From Marinifilum sp. D737 (GTDB taxonomy: Bacteria; Bacteroidota; Bacteroidia; Bacteroidales; Marinifilaceae), in NCBI RefSeq assembly GCF_026672275.1, contig NZ_JANQCD010000005.1, positions 62,001-126,000 of the forward strand: a stretch of 64,000 bases of DNA, read 5' to 3'. Each line of letters begins with the position of its first letter. The first letter of the stretch is position 1. Positions 42,337 to 52,492 of this stretch are shown here, in pieces. Position numbers and translations under genes: made by a program. The notes beneath the pieces were generated by a model, which saw only the letters and a list, made by a program, of their open reading frames with translations, was not told the DNA's origin and did no database searches.

Positions 42337-43923
42337 TTAGAATTTTTCATCGTATTTGGTCCAGAGTCCATCACCTATTTCCCATGCTTTGTCTACCACT
42401 TCGTTACCCAATTGGATACTTCTTTTGGTTAAAAACTCCTTACGCTTTTTCTTACTCATTTTAGCTGCCTCTTTGTCGATAGCTGCTTGTTCTTCGAAAT
42501 ATTGTTTCTGTAGAGGAACAAAAACTGTATCAACATCATGTCTCATATCACCCCAGCGTTGTGCTGTTAATGTACCTAAACGGTTAAAGGCCCACCATGC
42601 TGATTTACGAGTGTAGCCTGTTCTGCGAGCTTTTACCTTGTAGGATTCGGCCAAATCGGTAGTTCCTGCATAAACAGGAATATAAATGGATGTTGCTACA
42701 TTATCTTGTGCCAGCCAAACAATTCCACCTACTTCATCAGGTAACCAATCTCTACACTGAATAATGGTTGCATACATGGTATACCAGCGAGCGATGGTTC
42801 TTTCGCCAAGTTCGCCCCAACCACCATTAACTCCGAACAAACGGTTCATATCGTAAGGCATAAAAGGATTCGCAAATGGAGAAAGCACCTCTTTACCATC
42901 CTTATTTGCTTGTTTAATGTTTTTTACGAAATTATATGGAGTTCCTTCATAGTAATCCTTGAAGATTTCAACCAACTTGTCCATTGTGATTTTTTCATCA
43001 GGTTGAACTGAGAATGGATAATCTTTGTCGTTGGCATCTAGTTTTAACGAAGGAGCAGCCATCGAAAGTACTCTCCACTCTCTTCTGCGAGAAGCTAATG
43101 ATAATCTGCTTTTAGGAGCATAAGCATAGTTCCATTTAAAAACTTCACCTTCTTTCCACCATCCATTTTCTTTGGCAACAGAATAAATGTTTTTTGATGC
43201 CATAAAATGCTCTTTATCCTTTAGGTTGATTTCTTTAATGGTACTTGCATTTGCGTTTACCGAAATGTGATTGTCAGGTACGCGCTGAGCAACCCAAACT
43301 GCACCTACTTTTCCTTTACCAGGACCAACAACTTCAAAATGCCAAACTTCTTTTTTATCGGCAATGGTCAAACATTCTCCGTAATCTCTCCAACCATATT
43401 TCATTAAAAGCTCATCAGCCAATAGAATTGCTTCTCTTGCAGTTGTACATCTCTCAAGCATTAATTGTTGTAAGCGCTGACAATCGATTAAACATTCTTT
43501 CGAGAACAATTCTTCACGCCCGCCAAAGGTAGATTCTCCAATTGCCAATTGCTTTTCGTTGATACAAGGGTATGCAGTATTAAAAAACTGGTAAGTTTTT
43601 TCAACTTGGTCGATTTCTCCAATCTTTTTGTGCTGGTAAGTAGGCATTGCCAAACTATCGTAAGCCGATCTTTCATACAAAGCAAACTTACTTCCTTTTT
43701 TGTATTTCATAGAAGGAGTAACGTCCATCCATGCACGTGTTCTGTGGCTATCATCTGTGTGCGAAGTGATAACCGATCCGTCAGTGGTGGCCAGTTTTCC
43801 AACCGTTACAGTTGTACATCCTTCCGGTACACCTGCTTTCCAATCCGATTTGTCCTGCGCCATTGTATTTGTCGAAACCAGCAATACAATAGCTAGAAAT
43901 AAATTTCTTAGATAATAATTCAT
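42337..43923 (-). CDS. Secreted C69-family dipeptidase (PepD/U34-like)
   Basis: The 528 residues start with a signal peptide (LFLAIVLLVSTNTMAQ). The mature part begins close to GCTTVTVGKLATTDG, where the Cys is the likely N-terminal nucleophile after processing, as in Ntn hydrolases of family C69. SVITSHTDDSHRTRAW, IGESTFGGREEL and REAILLADELLMKYGW are family features. It would cleave dipeptides in the periplasm. A nine-unit heptamer array lies 50 bp upstream and could vary in copy number. Confidence 0.9.
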   Translation of the reverse strand: MNYYLRNLFLAIVLLVSTNTMAQDKSDWKAGVPEGCTTVTVGKLATTDGSVITSHTDDSHRTRAWMDVTPSMKYKKGSKFALYERSAYDSLAMPTYQHKKIGEIDQVEKTYQFFNTAYPCINEKQLAIGESTFGGREELFSKECLIDCQRLQQLMLERCTTAREAILLADELLMKYGWRDYGECLTIADKKEVWHFEVVGPGKGKVGAVWVAQRVPDNHISVNANASTIKEINLKDKEHFMASKNIYSVAKENGWWKEGEVFKWNYAYAPKSRLSLASRRREWRVLSMAAPSLKLDANDKDYPFSVQPDEKITMDKLVEIFKDYYEGTPYNFVKNIKQANKDGKEVLSPFANPFMPYDMNRLFGVNGGWGELGERTIARWYTMYATIIQCRDWLPDEVGGIVWLAQDNVATSIYIPVYAGTTDLAESYKVKARRTGYTRKSAWWAFNRLGTLTAQRWGDMRHDVDTVFVPLQKQYFEEQAAIDKEAAKMSKKKRKEFLTKRSIQLGNEVVDKAWEIGDGLWTKYDEKF

Positions 43924-43973
43924 GTTTAGTTAGTTGTGTTTTTGTGATCTTGTATTAGAGGATTTAATTTTGT

Positions 43974-44036
43974 GCTAACTGCTAACTGCTAACTGCTAAC
44001 TGCTAACTGCTAACTGCTAACTGCTAACTGCTAACT
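43974..44036. repeat. 7-bp perfect tandem repeat, nine units (GCTAACT)
   Basis: Nine uninterrupted copies of GCTAACT end 3 bp before the stop codon of the S1-domain gene and lie 50 bp upstream of the C69 dipeptidase start. Being perfect, the array is prone to slippage and could change the promoter spacing of the dipeptidase gene. Confidence 0.95.
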
Positions 44037-44038
44037 GT

Positions 44039-44875
44039 TCACTGAACCAGGTAGATTCCAGTATCCTCAATGGTAATTAGCTTTTGTTTGTACAAAAGAC
44101 CAATTGCCTTTTTAAAATTTTTCTTACTCATTTTAAGGGTATAGTAAATGTCTTCCGGCGAACTCTTATCATTCAAAGGAATGAACCCTTCTTCTTCTTT
44201 TAATAAATCAAGTATTTGCTGTCCCGATTTAGGAACCTCGTTTGCATATCCTTGTTGTTGAAGGCTAACATCAATCTTGCCATCGGGACGGATTTTCTTA
44301 ATATATGCCTTTCTTTGATCTCCAATTTTCAGGTGTCCAAAAACTTCGTTTTTGTATACCATTCCCAAGGCATCATCATTAATCAACACCTGGAAACCCA
44401 ATTCACTTCTTTTGCCAATTAATATATCTACTTCGTCTCCTTCCTGATATGAGGTTTCATTGTCTCGTAGAATTCTTTCAATTTTAGCTGTAGCTACAAT
44501 TCTTCCTGTAGCATTATCCAAATAGATGTATACCAGGTACGAAAGATCTACCTGCATTTTATCTCTTTGTTCGCTAAACGGAACAAGCAGATCTTTGGCC
44601 AATCCCCAATCTAAAAATGCACCTACATTGGTTACCGATTTTACTTTTAGAACAGCAAATTCTCCAACAATGGCTTTAGGTTTTAGCGTTGTGGCTATAA
44701 TTCGATCTTCCGAATCTCTATATATAAATACTTTAATTTTGTCGTCAATTTGTGTTTTTGGCGGAACATATTGATTTGGCAGCAAGATCAAAGCTTCATC
44801 TTCGCCTTCTAAAAACACTCCAAAGTCAACCAATTTGGCAACTTTTAATTCTGCATATTGTCCAATAATACTCAC
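44039..44875 (-). CDS. CvfB-like RNA-binding protein with S1 domains
   Basis: This 278-residue cytoplasmic protein has tandem S1-type OB folds (IIGQYAELKVAKLVDFGVFL, GEFAVLKVKSVTNVGAFLDWG, a third around LGFQVLINDDALGMVY) and a C-terminal winged helix (DIYYTLKMSKKNFKKAIGLL). This is the CvfB/YitL layout. Family members bind RNA and affect gene expression, including virulence in Staphylococcus. The start is a GTG at 44875; no ATG fits the family N-terminus. TACTTTTA, a -7-like sequence, lies about 60 bp upstream. Confidence 0.88.
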   Translation of the reverse strand: MSIIGQYAELKVAKLVDFGVFLEGEDEALILLPNQYVPPKTQIDDKIKVFIYRDSEDRIIATTLKPKAIVGEFAVLKVKSVTNVGAFLDWGLAKDLLVPFSEQRDKMQVDLSYLVYIYLDNATGRIVATAKIERILRDNETSYQEGDEVDILIGKRSELGFQVLINDDALGMVYKNEVFGHLKIGDQRKAYIKKIRPDGKIDVSLQQQGYANEVPKSGQQILDLLKEEEGFIPLNDKSSPEDIYYTLKMSKKNFKKAIGLLYKQKLITIEDTGIYLVQ

Positions 44876-45454
44876 GAGGTATATTTTTAATTGATTCCAA
44901 GCTAGAATAGAATCATGAATTGATAATTAACAGCGTAAAAGTAAGCAACTTTTTAAGAATTTACTCGGACAATATTGAAAAGAAAAGATTGGCAGAAATT
45001 TAAAAATACAAAGCTTGGTTTGAACTTGATGTAATTCTTGTTTTTAATTCAAATCGGAAAATCATTCATGTTGTAGAGCATGTTTGCAGAATTCGATAAA
45101 ATAGGAATGGGTATTTTTCTACTTGTTTTAATAAACAGTAAATGAAAATGGTTAAGTAGGAATGTTCTGTGCTTGAACTTACGAAGCTATGCACTATTAT
45201 TGAGTTTTTTCAAAAATGTAAAGTTATGGAGGCAATTTTCGTTATCGATTGCGAATTTTAGTCCTTATTATTAGGGAAAAATATCAGTATTAAACATGAG
45301 TGTTTATACCCATAAAATCAGCTATTGTAGAACATGTACGACTTAATAGAGAAATAATTCCTTATTTAAGAATAGTTTTTATTTTTGATGAGTGATCAAG
45401 AAATCGTGGATTTTGAGATTGATAAAATAACTCTCTCTCGAGTTAATTTGATAT
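44876..45454. other. Divergent spacer between CvfB-like and carboxyltransferase genes
   Basis: About 580 bp without a supported ORF. TATTTTTG at 45380-45387 is a candidate -7 element for the downstream gene, giving a leader of about 60-90 nt. TGTAGAGCATGT (about 45073) and TGTAGAACATGT (about 45329) form an imperfect direct repeat 256 bp apart of unknown meaning. Confidence 0.35.
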
Positions 45455-48400
45455 ATGAATTCAATTAGTCAGGGTATGAAGACAAGGAAATTATTAGTTA
45501 GAGATCTAACATTAAGAGATGGTCAGCAATCTCTTTTTGCAACCAGAATGCCACAGGCAGAGATAGAGAAAGTTTTGCACTTGTATAAAAAGGCGAACTT
45601 TTATGCGATGGAAGTATGGGGTGGTGCGGTACCTGATTCTGTAATGCGTTATTTGAATGAGGATCCTTGGTACCGTTTAGAGTCCATTAAGAAAGAGATT
45701 GGCGATGTTTCCAAACTTACGGCCTTATCTCGTGGACGCAATCTATTCGGATACAGTCCATATCCTGAATCAGTAATTGAAAAGTTTAATACACAAGCTG
45801 TAAAATCAGGATTGGGTATTATGCGTATTTTCGATTGTTTGAACGATATTGAAAATATGAAGTCGACCATTAAGTATGTAAAAGCTGCTGGTGGTATGGC
45901 CGATTGTGCAGTATGTTATACTGTAGACTCTAAATTTCCTGAGAAAAAAGAGGATAGAGACAGACTTACCATTAAGAATCTTCCGGATCAGATCTTTGAC
46001 CTGGAATATTTTGTGAATCTGGCGAAAAAATTGGAGGCTCTTGGAGCGGATATGATTTCCTTGAAAGATATGGCCGGCCTGGCTTCACCTTCTCGTGCGG
46101 GGCAAATTATTCGTCGATTTAAAGAAGAGTTAAGTATTCCGGTTGATTTCCACTCACACTCTACACCAGGCTATGGTTTGGCCTCGGCTTTAACTGCCAT
46201 TATTAATGGTGTGGATGTTATCGATACCAACATCATGAACTTTGCTGGTGGATCCGCAGCTCCTGCATACGAGTTGATTTACCTGTTCTGTCAGAAGTTG
46301 GGCATTGAACTGGATGGAAATCCTGAGGTAGTGGTTGAAATCAACAAAATTTTAAAAGAGATTCGTGCGAATGCTTTGGCTGAGGTGGATAGCTACAAGC
46401 AGTTCCCAATTGAATTTGATATTACAAAAGATAAGCTTCCTGCTGAGATCGATCAACTGTTCGATGAGGCAATAGAATATGCTAAAGCTGATAAAGAGAC
46501 TGAGCTCCTGGATGCTTGTCATGCAATTGAAAAATATTTTAATTTCCCCGCTCCTAACGAAATGGTTAAGAAGGCGGAAATTCCTGGTGGTATGTATACA
46601 AACATGCTGAACCAGTTGAAGGCTTTAGGTTTGGAAACCCTGCTTGAGAGAGTGTTAGAAGTGGTGCCAGTGGTTCGTTTGGACGCAGGTTGTCCACCAT
46701 TGGTAACCCCTTCTTCACAAATTGTAGGCGTACAGGCGGTAAACTGTGTTATCGATGAGAACTCGGGGCGCCCGTTCTATACAAATGTATCCAACCAGTT
46801 TTTTAGCTTGGTAAAAGGAGAGTATGGAACTACTCCAATCGAAATTGCTCCTGAGTTTCGTGAAAAGATCACTGGAAAGCCAGAGAGAGAAGATTATGAT
46901 GTGAGCCATTACCAGGCACCGGAAAATCCAAATCTGCCACAATACGGAAATGTAAAGTTGGCTGTAGACGATAAAGAATACATGCTTTTGGAACTGTTCC
47001 CATTGGTAGCAAAAGGATACTTGGAAGGCAAGCGCAAGGATGAATTCGAAGCCCAAAGAGTAGAAAATCGCAAGAAAATTGCTGCTGAAAGAGCTGCAAT
47101 TAAGAGAACCCGCAAACTGAAGATTCGTGATTTGACATTGCGTGATGGTCAGCAATCACTGTTTGCAACTCGTGTGCCACAACACGAAATTGAAAAGGTT
47201 CTTCCTTTGTATAAAGATGCAAACTTCTACGCACTAGAGGTTTGGGGAGGTGCAATTCCCGATTCGGTAATGCGTTATCTGAACGAAGATCCATGGCATC
47301 GATTGGAATCCATTAAGGAAGTAATTGGTGATGTTTCGCACCTAACTGCATTGTCGCGTGGTAGAAACTTATTTGGTTACTCGCCTTATCCAGAATCGGT
47401 AATCGAAGGCTTTAACAAGAATGCTGTGAAATCAGGCTTGGGTATCATGCGTATCTTCGATTGTTTGAACGATGTGAAGAACATGGAAACTACCATTAAA
47501 TATATGAAAGAGGCAGGAGGTATTGCCGACTGTGCGGTTTGTTATACGGTAGATCCAAAATTCACCAAAAAACAAAGATGGAAAGCCCTTTTATCAGGAA
47601 AGAAATTGCCTAAGAAGATTTTTGATGTAAATTATTTCGTGAACAAGGCCAAGCAAATGGAAGCGCTTGGCGCGGATATGATTACCGTGAAGGACATGGC
47701 AGGCTTGATTCCTCCTTCATTATCGGGTAAGATCGTGAAGCGATTGAAACAAGAGCTTAATGTTCCGATTGATTTTCACACCCATTGTACTCCAGGTTAT
47801 GGTTTAGGTGCTGTATTAATGGCCATAGTGAACGGTGTGGATGTGGTAGATACCTGTATGCTGAACTTTGCAGGAGGTCCTGCTGCTCCATCATTCGAAA
47901 TTATCCAGCTTTTCGCTGATAAATTAGGTTTGGATACGGGAGTGAACCTCGATTCTGTTGTTGCCATTAACAAGGAATTGAAAGGAATCCGTGAAAGAAT
48001 TGCTGAGTTCGATTCTTATAAAATGTTTCCATTAGAGTTTGACATTACTGCAGACTATCTTCCGAAAGAGATTGATGCATTATTCGATAAAGCTATTGAA
48101 TTGGCTAAAGCCGATAAAGAAGAAGAGTTGTTGGCAACCTGTCATGCAATCGAGAAGTACTTTAACTTCCCTGAACCAAATGAGAAAGTGAAAGCTGCAG
48201 AGATTCCAGGAGGTATGTATACCAACATGTTGGCTCAGCTAAAAGCACTTGGTTTGGAAGATTTACTGCCAACCGTATTGGAGAAAGTACCTGAGGTTCG
48301 CGTAGCTGCAGGTTGTCCTCCCTTGGTAACTCCATCTTCACAAATTGTAGGAGTTCAGGCAGTAAACTACGTATTGGATGTGAATAGTGGTAAGGCTCCA

Positions 48401-48916
48401 TATACAAACGTAAACAACCAATTCTTTAATTTGGTAAAAGGAGAGTATGGGGAAACACCAATAGCTATCGATCCGGAATTCCGTCATAAAATTTGTGGAC
48501 AAAGTGAGGCTACCGATTATGATGTAAACAAGTATCAGGCTCCTGAGAATCCAGTCTTACATGAAATGGGAGGAGTAAAGCTTGCCGAAAACGAGAAAGA
48601 TATGTTGCTGTTGGAGTTGTTTCCAACTGTAGCGACTCCATTCCTGAAGAACAGAAAAGCGGATGCTTATTACGAAAAAGTAGCTGTAGAAGAGAATGAA
48701 AAGCAAAGGATTATTGAGGAGAAGAAAGCTGCTTATGCTGCAATTCCAATAGAAGAAAAATATGAAATGTTACTTCGTGGATTGTACAGCTTGGCTGGGG
48801 ATTCTAAACAGGCTACTGGTGAAATCACTCAACCAGAAGAGAAAGAGTCGAAACTTGATATCAAAACCAAAGAAATGCTAACGGCACAAAAGCCAAAAAG
48901 CAGATTAGTAGGATAA
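45455..48916 (+). CDS. Tandem-duplicated pyruvate/oxaloacetate carboxyltransferase (PycB/OadA-like), no biotin domain
   Basis: This 1,153-residue cytoplasmic protein has two full carboxyltransferase units with a 542-residue period. R11 in KTRKLLVRDLTLRDGQQ matches R553 in RKLKIRDLTLRDGQQ. Each unit has the metal site (RDLTLRDGQQS; HSHSTPG or HTHCTPG), the lysine segment (SLKDMAG or TVKDMAG) and the PYC/OADA helical region with PSSQIVGVQAVN. No AMKM biotinyl motif is present, so the carrier must be a separate protein. Family subunits usually carry a single unit of about 450-650 residues. It may form pyruvate or oxaloacetate carboxylase/decarboxylase with partners encoded elsewhere. An alternative ATG at 45476 has CAGGG before it. 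Confidence 0.85.
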   Translation: MNSISQGMKTRKLLVRDLTLRDGQQSLFATRMPQAEIEKVLHLYKKANFYAMEVWGGAVPDSVMRYLNEDPWYRLESIKKEIGDVSKLTALSRGRNLFGYSPYPESVIEKFNTQAVKSGLGIMRIFDCLNDIENMKSTIKYVKAAGGMADCAVCYTVDSKFPEKKEDRDRLTIKNLPDQIFDLEYFVNLAKKLEALGADMISLKDMAGLASPSRAGQIIRRFKEELSIPVDFHSHSTPGYGLASALTAIINGVDVIDTNIMNFAGGSAAPAYELIYLFCQKLGIELDGNPEVVVEINKILKEIRANALAEVDSYKQFPIEFDITKDKLPAEIDQLFDEAIEYAKADKETELLDACHAIEKYFNFPAPNEMVKKAEIPGGMYTNMLNQLKALGLETLLERVLEVVPVVRLDAGCPPLVTPSSQIVGVQAVNCVIDENSGRPFYTNVSNQFFSLVKGEYGTTPIEIAPEFREKITGKPEREDYDVSHYQAPENPNLPQYGNVKLAVDDKEYMLLELFPLVAKGYLEGKRKDEFEAQRVENRKKIAAERAAIKRTRKLKIRDLTLRDGQQSLFATRVPQHEIEKVLPLYKDANFYALEVWGGAIPDSVMRYLNEDPWHRLESIKEVIGDVSHLTALSRGRNLFGYSPYPESVIEGFNKNAVKSGLGIMRIFDCLNDVKNMETTIKYMKEAGGIADCAVCYTVDPKFTKKQRWKALLSGKKLPKKIFDVNYFVNKAKQMEALGADMITVKDMAGLIPPSLSGKIVKRLKQELNVPIDFHTHCTPGYGLGAVLMAIVNGVDVVDTCMLNFAGGPAAPSFEIIQLFADKLGLDTGVNLDSVVAINKELKGIRERIAEFDSYKMFPLEFDITADYLPKEIDALFDKAIELAKADKEEELLATCHAIEKYFNFPEPNEKVKAAEIPGGMYTNMLAQLKALGLEDLLPTVLEKVPEVRVAAGCPPLVTPSSQIVGVQAVNYVLDVNSGKAPYTNVNNQFFNLVKGEYGETPIAIDPEFRHKICGQSEATDYDVNKYQAPENPVLHEMGGVKLAENEKDMLLLELFPTVATPFLKNRKADAYYEKVAVEENEKQRIIEEKKAAYAAIPIEEKYEMLLRGLYSLAGDSKQATGEITQPEEKESKLDIKTKEMLTAQKPKSRLVG

Positions 48917-48946
48917 AGTTTTCTATTATATTTTTTATAAACAACT

Positions 48947-48981
48947 TAAAAGTGCTATTCCTTATGGAGTAGCACTTTTTT
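48947..48981 (+). terminator. Terminator after the tandem carboxyltransferase gene
   Basis: AAAAGTGCTATTCC pairs with GGAGTAGCACTTTT with few mismatches, followed by a T-run; about 30 bp after the stop. Confidence 0.9.
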
Positions 48982-49010
48982 ATTATCCTTATTTTAATGT
49001 TCCAGTCAGG

Positions 49011-49032
49011 GATTTTTAATCGAACTCAGCTT
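49011..49032. repeat. Solo end resembling the terminal repeat of the MITE at 2855-3015
   Basis: GATTTTTAATCGAACTCAGC matches the outward end of the MITE (AAATCGAACTCAGG) with about two differences in 20 positions. No partner end is visible nearby, so it may be a decayed remnant or chance. Confidence 0.35.
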
Positions 49033-49098
49033 ACTACAATCCTTATCGCTTGGTAGTAGTGATAGTAATCAGTATAATAAGTGCTTACTACAGCAATA

Positions 49099-49131
49099 AA
49101 AAGACTGTACCTTATTTAGGATACAGTCCTT
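49099..49131 (-). terminator. Terminator of the ABC exporter operon
   Basis: GGACTGTATCC and GGTACAGTC pair on the minus strand, followed by TTTTTATTG. It lies about 140 bp past the permease stop codon. Confidence 0.7.
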
Positions 49132-49268
49132 TGAAATATCATCAAGTTTGTATTGATTAGATAATGATGAATATTACCACATATTCAAATTGAGTTTTTC
49201 CCTAGAAGGGAAGAAGTCCTAAATATACCTTTCTATTGCTTTTAAACTATATTTCAACCCTTGTCACA

Positions 49269-51701
49269 TTATTCATATTTCAATGCATAAACAGGATCTT
49301 TTCTGGCTGCATTATAGGTTTGCCAACTAACGGTGATGATTGCAATAACAATAGCAATTACTCCTGCCAAGGCAAATATCCACCAGCTTAGATCAATTCG
49401 ATAAGCAAAGCTCTTTAACCAGTCATCGGCAGCATAGAAAGCAATTGGAGATGCAATTACGAAAGCCATAGCTACCCATACAACATACTCGGTGATTAAT
49501 TGCAGCATGATTTCCAAAGAGCTTGCACCATTGGCTTTTCGTATTCCTATTTCTTTGGTTTTGTGTTGTATGCTATAGGATGACAAGGCATACATTCCAA
49601 GTATTGAGAGTAGAATAGAAAGAACAGAAAATAGGGTCAAGGCTTTCATTTCATTGTACTGATTTCGATAAGTTTTGAAATAGCTATCACTTAGAAATTC
49701 ATATTTCATAGGGTGATCCGGATACATCTGACTCCACGTTTCCTGCAAATTCTTAAGCGCTTTAGTGGTGTTGTTTTTATCAATTTTAACCAGAAAAGTA
49801 CTGTTGAAAATTCGCTTTAAACCAATAACTTCTGCTTTTTCTTCCGAGAACATGTCGGCATAATGCAAGTCCTTGATTACGGCAACAATCTCTCCTTGTT
49901 TAAAATAGGTTGGAGATATAAAGTTGTATTTGAACTGTTTCCCTATGGCATCTTGTGGATTTGTAAAGCCCAATTTTTTGGAAGCAGATTCATTTAAAAT
50001 GTATTGTTCTTTAAAATTGCGGTAGGATGGATCAAGATGATTGATGTTTTTGATAGCGGCTTCAGTATTGGGAGAAATGGCCGCACTTTCCCACATGAAG
50101 CTTGAGCCACTTTTAAGATTTAAATCACCCGCCAATGCTTGAATATCAAATAATTTAAAAAATTCATGATCAACAGAATTAATTGAAATTGTGTTGTTAT
50201 CGCTTTTATCTATTCCTTCCATTTCAAATGGATAAACGAAATCAGGTGTTGTACCTGGAGGCATCATAGTTGATGAAATCAGTAGTATTTCGGGATGCTT
50301 TAAAGCCTTTTCTTTGAAAAGATCAAATGTACTGATGGCCGCATATGGAAATTCAGTAATTGTAATAATGGATTCTTTGTCTTTTCCAGGGTGAAAATTC
50401 TTGATCTTTAAAATCTGTTGATTTAAAACAATGGTTAAAACCAAGGCTACAATGGATAGCGTAAATTGGCAAACCAGGGAGATAATGAATTTCTTCGAAC
50501 CTTCTTTTTTCTGATTGCTTAAATTTGAAGAGATCTTTCTGGTGTATAAAGGGAGTAGTGAAATGGCTCCAAATACAACAATAAAGCACATAACAAGAAG
50601 TGTAAACAATACTCCTTCGTTTTTAATGATAAACTTAAATTCTATAAAACGATTAAAAATAAAAGAGAGTACGCTTCCTATGATGATGGATAGAGAGATC
50701 TGTATAATTGATTTCTTAATTTGTGATAGAGAAAGATCTAAGAGGTTTGCACCGTTGATAACTTTAATTTTGAGATTGTTTAAATCGCTATTTAGCTGAA
50801 CCGTAGTCAGGTTAAAATAGTTAATCATTGTGATTAAAAGGATAATAAGAGCACCTGACATTATTACCCAAATGGTTTTTACTGTACCATTTGAACCAAG
50901 CTCATCCTTTTTATGACTTTTTAGATGAATGTCTCGAAGATTCATCAATTTAAAAGTAGGAGAAACCTCTTCTTCGGCAACATTTTCTTTCCAATATTTG
51001 TTTAAAGAAACCTCCAATTGATCAGGTTTTACATCTGGATGTAATAGCAAGTATGTAAAAGCATGTCCGTAGGGATTACGAAGTGTTTCCAGATTGCTTG
51101 AGAGTAACATATCTGGTTGCATGTGCGAATTGGGTGGATAATCATCAAATACACCTTTAAGGGTATAAATTGTTCCACCATTTCGATCAAATTCTCCTTT
51201 TAGAGTTAACTCTTTTCCAATCACATCAATGCTACCAAAATATTTTAATGCAGATTTTTTACTGATTGCGATTTCATTTGGATTATGAAAGAGACCTTCC
51301 TTATTGCCTTTTATCAGTTTAAAATCAAATATTGTAAAGAAAGAATGATCGGTGTAGTAAGAGTTTTCCAATCGAAAGATCTCGTCTTCTACTTTTACAG
51401 TATAATTGAATGGTTTTACCATTAGGACAATCTGCTCTATTCCTGGGAATTTATCGTATAAATCCTTGATGTAATGAGCATTTAAGCTAGCAGTATATAC
51501 ATTGTCTGGGCTTTGCATAAAGCCAACTTTTCCAGGTTTGTCTATGTTAAGACGGTAAATCTGATCTGCTTTAGTATGAAACTTGTCGAACGACAACTCA
51601 TGTTTTATATAGGATGAAGCAAAAAATACACTTGCAAAAGCAATTGAAATTCCAATGATATTAATCGCAGCCCATTTATTTTTTTTTGTTAAAATATTCA
51701 T
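49269..51701 (-). CDS. FtsX/MacB-type ABC transporter permease
   Basis: This 810-residue inner-membrane protein has two FtsX-like halves. An N-terminal helix (INIIGISIAFASVFFASSYI) is followed by a large periplasmic MacB-type domain (YRLNIDKPG, YYTDHSFFTIFDFKLIKGN, ISKKSALKYFG). Then come FtsX helices, a second periplasmic domain and a final helix group (LTLFSVLSILLSILGMYAL, IGIRKANGASSLEIM). It pairs with the ATPase encoded 10 bp upstream. Such Bacteroidota exporters handle envelope stress, lipids or peptides; the cargo is unknown. Confidence 0.93.
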   Translation of the reverse strand: MNILTKKNKWAAINIIGISIAFASVFFASSYIKHELSFDKFHTKADQIYRLNIDKPGKVGFMQSPDNVYTASLNAHYIKDLYDKFPGIEQIVLMVKPFNYTVKVEDEIFRLENSYYTDHSFFTIFDFKLIKGNKEGLFHNPNEIAISKKSALKYFGSIDVIGKELTLKGEFDRNGGTIYTLKGVFDDYPPNSHMQPDMLLSSNLETLRNPYGHAFTYLLLHPDVKPDQLEVSLNKYWKENVAEEEVSPTFKLMNLRDIHLKSHKKDELGSNGTVKTIWVIMSGALIILLITMINYFNLTTVQLNSDLNNLKIKVINGANLLDLSLSQIKKSIIQISLSIIIGSVLSFIFNRFIEFKFIIKNEGVLFTLLVMCFIVVFGAISLLPLYTRKISSNLSNQKKEGSKKFIISLVCQFTLSIVALVLTIVLNQQILKIKNFHPGKDKESIITITEFPYAAISTFDLFKEKALKHPEILLISSTMMPPGTTPDFVYPFEMEGIDKSDNNTISINSVDHEFFKLFDIQALAGDLNLKSGSSFMWESAAISPNTEAAIKNINHLDPSYRNFKEQYILNESASKKLGFTNPQDAIGKQFKYNFISPTYFKQGEIVAVIKDLHYADMFSEEKAEVIGLKRIFNSTFLVKIDKNNTTKALKNLQETWSQMYPDHPMKYEFLSDSYFKTYRNQYNEMKALTLFSVLSILLSILGMYALSSYSIQHKTKEIGIRKANGASSLEIMLQLITEYVVWVAMAFVIASPIAFYAADDWLKSFAYRIDLSWWIFALAGVIAIVIAIITVSWQTYNAARKDPVYALKYE

Positions 51702-51711
51702 AGCTATCTAA

Positions 51712-52410
51712 TTAATATTCAATTTGAGTAAATTCTTTTTTCGTACTTTCCATGGTTACTTCACCATCAAACAATCGGATTACTCGATGTGCAAACTCAG
51801 CATCACGCTCCGAGTGGGTTACCATTACAATGGTGGTTCCCTCGGCATTCAGTTCGCTTAATAAGTTCATTACCTCAAGGCCGGTTTTTGAATCGAGGTT
51901 ACCAGTTGGCTCATCGGCCAATAAAAGTTTTGGGTTGGGTGCAATGGCGCGCGCAATGGCAACTCTTTGTTGTTGTCCTCCTGATAATTGTTGTGGATAG
52001 TGATTTCTTCGATGCCCTATCTTCATTCTGTCCAGCATTTCCAGGACACGTTTTTTCTTCTTGCCTAAATCGTATCGTAAATACTTTAATGGCAATTCTA
52101 CATTTTTATACACACTCAATTCATCAATCAGGTTGAACGATTGAAAAACAAAATTGATATTCCCTTTGCGAAATGTATTGCGCTGTTTTTCCTTAAGGCT
52201 ACTTACCTCATTGTCGCAGAAATGATACTTGCCATGGGTAGGACTATCTAACATTCCCAGAATATTTAAAAGGGTAGACTTCCCACAACCTGATGGTCCC
52301 ATAATGGCTACAAATTCACCTTCTTTTATTTCCAGGTTTACATTATTCAAGGCAGTGGTTTCTACCTCTTCGGTACGAAATACTTTACTTAGGTTTTCTA
52401 CTTTGATCAT
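51712..52410 (-). CDS. ABC transporter ATP-binding protein, LolD/MacB type
   Basis: This 232-residue ATPase has Walker A GPSGCGKST, Q-loop FVFQSFNLIDELSV, signature LSGGQQQRVAIARAIA, Walker B LLLADEPTGNLD and the H-loop VTHSERDAEFAHR. It forms the cytoplasmic motor of the exporter with the FtsX-type permease, 10 bp downstream. A sigma-54-like promoter candidate upstream and an NtrC-type regulator gene on the opposite strand suggest control by that system. Confidence 0.95.
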   Translation of the reverse strand: MIKVENLSKVFRTEEVETTALNNVNLEIKEGEFVAIMGPSGCGKSTLLNILGMLDSPTHGKYHFCDNEVSSLKEKQRNTFRKGNINFVFQSFNLIDELSVYKNVELPLKYLRYDLGKKKKRVLEMLDRMKIGHRRNHYPQQLSGGQQQRVAIARAIAPNPKLLLADEPTGNLDSKTGLEVMNLLSELNAEGTTIVMVTHSERDAEFAHRVIRLFDGEVTMESTKKEFTQIEY

Positions 52411-52492
52411 TTTGTTTTATTAAAGATTCGTAAGTTATATAATTATTATTGTCATGCATAAAAGAATAGAAGTTCTTCCTGCTACAATAGCA

